Source: Calliopsis andreniformis (taxonomy: Eukaryota; Arthropoda; Insecta; Hymenoptera; Andrenidae). From it: DNA of 64,000 nt. Location of the stretch: the NCBI RefSeq assembly GCF_051401765.1, contig NW_027480438.1, positions 496,001 through 560,000 of the forward strand, in the 5' to 3' direction. Below are positions 63,447 through 64,000 of the stretch, piece after piece. Within the stretch, counting starts at the first letter, position 1, and the number at the start of each line of letters is the position of its first letter. The translations under genes were made by a program, and so were the position numbers. The notes beneath the pieces were generated by a model, which worked only from the letters and a program-made list of their open reading frames with translations, did not search any database and was not told the DNA's origin.

Positions 63447-64000
63447 ATGTTGAATCCTAAATCCTCAATCCTCAATCCTCATTCCTCAATCCTCATTCTT
63501 CAATCCTCAACACCCAATCCTCAATCTTCAATCCTCAATCCTCAATCCTCAACTCTCAATCCTCAATCCTCATTCCTCAGTCCACAAACCTCAATCCTCA
63601 ACCCTCAGCCCTCATCCTCAATCCTCAATCCTCAATCTTCAATCCTCAATCCTCAGTCCTCAGTTCTCAATCCTCAATCCTCAGTCCTCAGTCCTCAAAC
63701 ACCTACCCTCAACCCTCAGCCCTCATCCTCAATCCTCAATCCTCAATCCTCAATCCTCAATACTCAATCTTCAATCCTCAAACCTCAATCCTCAATCCTC
63801 AATCCTCAATGTTCAATCCTCAATACCCAATCCTCAATCTTCAATCCTCAATCCTCAATCCTCAATTCTCAATCCTCAATACTCAATACTCAATCGTCAT
63901 TCCTCAATCCCCAATCCTCAATCTTCAATCCTCAAACCTCAATTCTCAATCCTCAATCCTCAATCTTCAATCCTCAATACTCAATCTGCAATCCTCAATC
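63447..64000. repeat. Start of a further repeat of 59384 onward (distance 4063)
   Basis: From TGTTGAATCCTAAATCC the sequence follows 59384 at 4063 bases to the window end. Eleven 6-base units lie in that period, fitting 3 modulo 7. The repeat continues beyond the window. Confidence 0.88.
63696..63730. repeat. CCCTACCC-type marker, copy 7
   Basis: Same as copy 6 at 4063 bases. Confidence 0.75.

Larger units (their letters stand above)
1..64000. repeat. Heptanucleotide satellite array (TCAATCC)n filling the window
   Basis: Every line reads as tandem copies of TCAATCC or one-base variants such as TCAATCT, TCAATAC, TCAGTCC, TCAACCC, TCAATTC, TCGATCC, TCATTCC and TCAAACC. The array enters and leaves the window without an edge, so its true length exceeds 64 kb. 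The given strand is nearly free of G (the consensus has none), which makes strand asymmetry extreme. Variation is almost all substitution that keeps the 7-base spacing. Variant units are not random: they recur in fixed order over hundreds to thousands of bases, which defines higher-order repeats. No interrupting mobile element or unique DNA was seen. Function is unknown; heterochromatic satellite is an inference from size and structure. Confidence 0.98.
54920..64000. repeat. Zone V: second copy of the zone III macro-repeat
   Basis: The island order E (55512), C (57085), D (57497), C' (58070), A' (58364), B (59168) repeats that at 42753, 44338, 44750, 45385, 45678 and 46496. Distances drift from 12759 to 12672 bases because of whole-unit and small indels. 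After 59.4 kb come D-B pairs in an 1850-base duplication, then a return at 63447 to the sequence of 59384. Confidence 0.8.

Noticed and set aside
528..63460. Dozens of long forward open frames encoding NPQSSIL-type proteins
   Set aside because: They follow from a stop-free heptamer that reads alike in all three frames; they overlap each other, start at chance ATG variants, cross family joins without change and show no domain. None is called as a gene.
1..64000. Telomere array
   Set aside because: Units are 7 bases, like plant TTTAGGG, but the sequence GGATTGA is not a rotation of any telomere repeat I know and differs at several positions. The long ordered higher-order structure also does not fit telomerase synthesis.
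1..64000. CRISPR array
   Set aside because: There is no alternation of a constant repeat with unique spacers; the regularity is a continuous 7-base period.
1..64000. Promoters, terminators, tRNA or rRNA genes
   Set aside because: The strand lacks the G needed for RNA stems, and no hairpin-plus-T-run, box or conserved RNA segment was found. TATTCAAT-like runs are ordinary unit variants.
1..64000. Centromere protein binding box (CENP-B type)
   Set aside because: No TTCG...CGGG pattern was seen; the array is almost free of G on this strand and I saw no CGGG in it.
1..64000. Genes on the reverse strand
   Set aside because: TGA recurs in every reverse-strand frame about every 21 bases; no reverse frame of useful length is possible in the plain array, and none spans the islands.

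Overview
The whole 64 kb is satellite DNA. It is one continuous array of a 7-base unit (TCAATCC on the given strand, GGATTGA on the other). I found no gene, RNA gene, transposon, CRISPR array or other unique sequence, and no stretch of even about 100 bases that cannot be read as intact or diverged heptamers. The host cannot be identified from this. An array this long with nested higher-order repeats is most like eukaryotic heterochromatic, pericentromeric or subtelomeric satellite. Short heptamer arrays also occur in some bacteria, so a prokaryotic source is unlikely but not excluded.

The many forward-strand open frames are a by-product of the repeat. Seven is not a multiple of three, so the consensus reads as the same heptapeptide (SILNPQS) in all three forward frames with no stop. 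The reverse strand carries TGA in every unit and is closed in all three frames. I therefore call no CDS.

The array is old, layered and mosaic. Units differ mostly by substitutions that keep the 7-base register. By hand count, about 107 units are 6 bases and one is 9. Nearly all the 6-base units sit in one context: directly after a unit ending CAG, and reading NCCTCG or CCCTCA. Their number accounts, modulo 7, for every large repeat period I measured. There are also 35 copies of a diverged but register-perfect island of 20 heptamers (subfamilies A, A', B, C, C', D, E), which serve as landmarks for the larger structure.

Layout: 1-12.25 kb is a mixed zone with a 2425-base tandem duplication (4.96-9.72 kb). 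12.25-35.4 kb is a higher-order array punctuated by A islands, with units of 4830, 5431 and 6451 bases built on a 978-base block. 35.46-47.87 kb is a different family rich in B, C, D and E islands, with a 1559-base tandem duplication. 47.87-54.92 kb is a cassette of the 12-35 kb type, including a 2823-base tandem duplication, lying inside the second family. 54.92-64 kb repeats the 42.2-46.9 kb island order E-C-D-C'-A'-B and then an 1850-base duplication. Growth by unequal exchange or replication-based amplification, with occasional exchange between families, explains what is seen.
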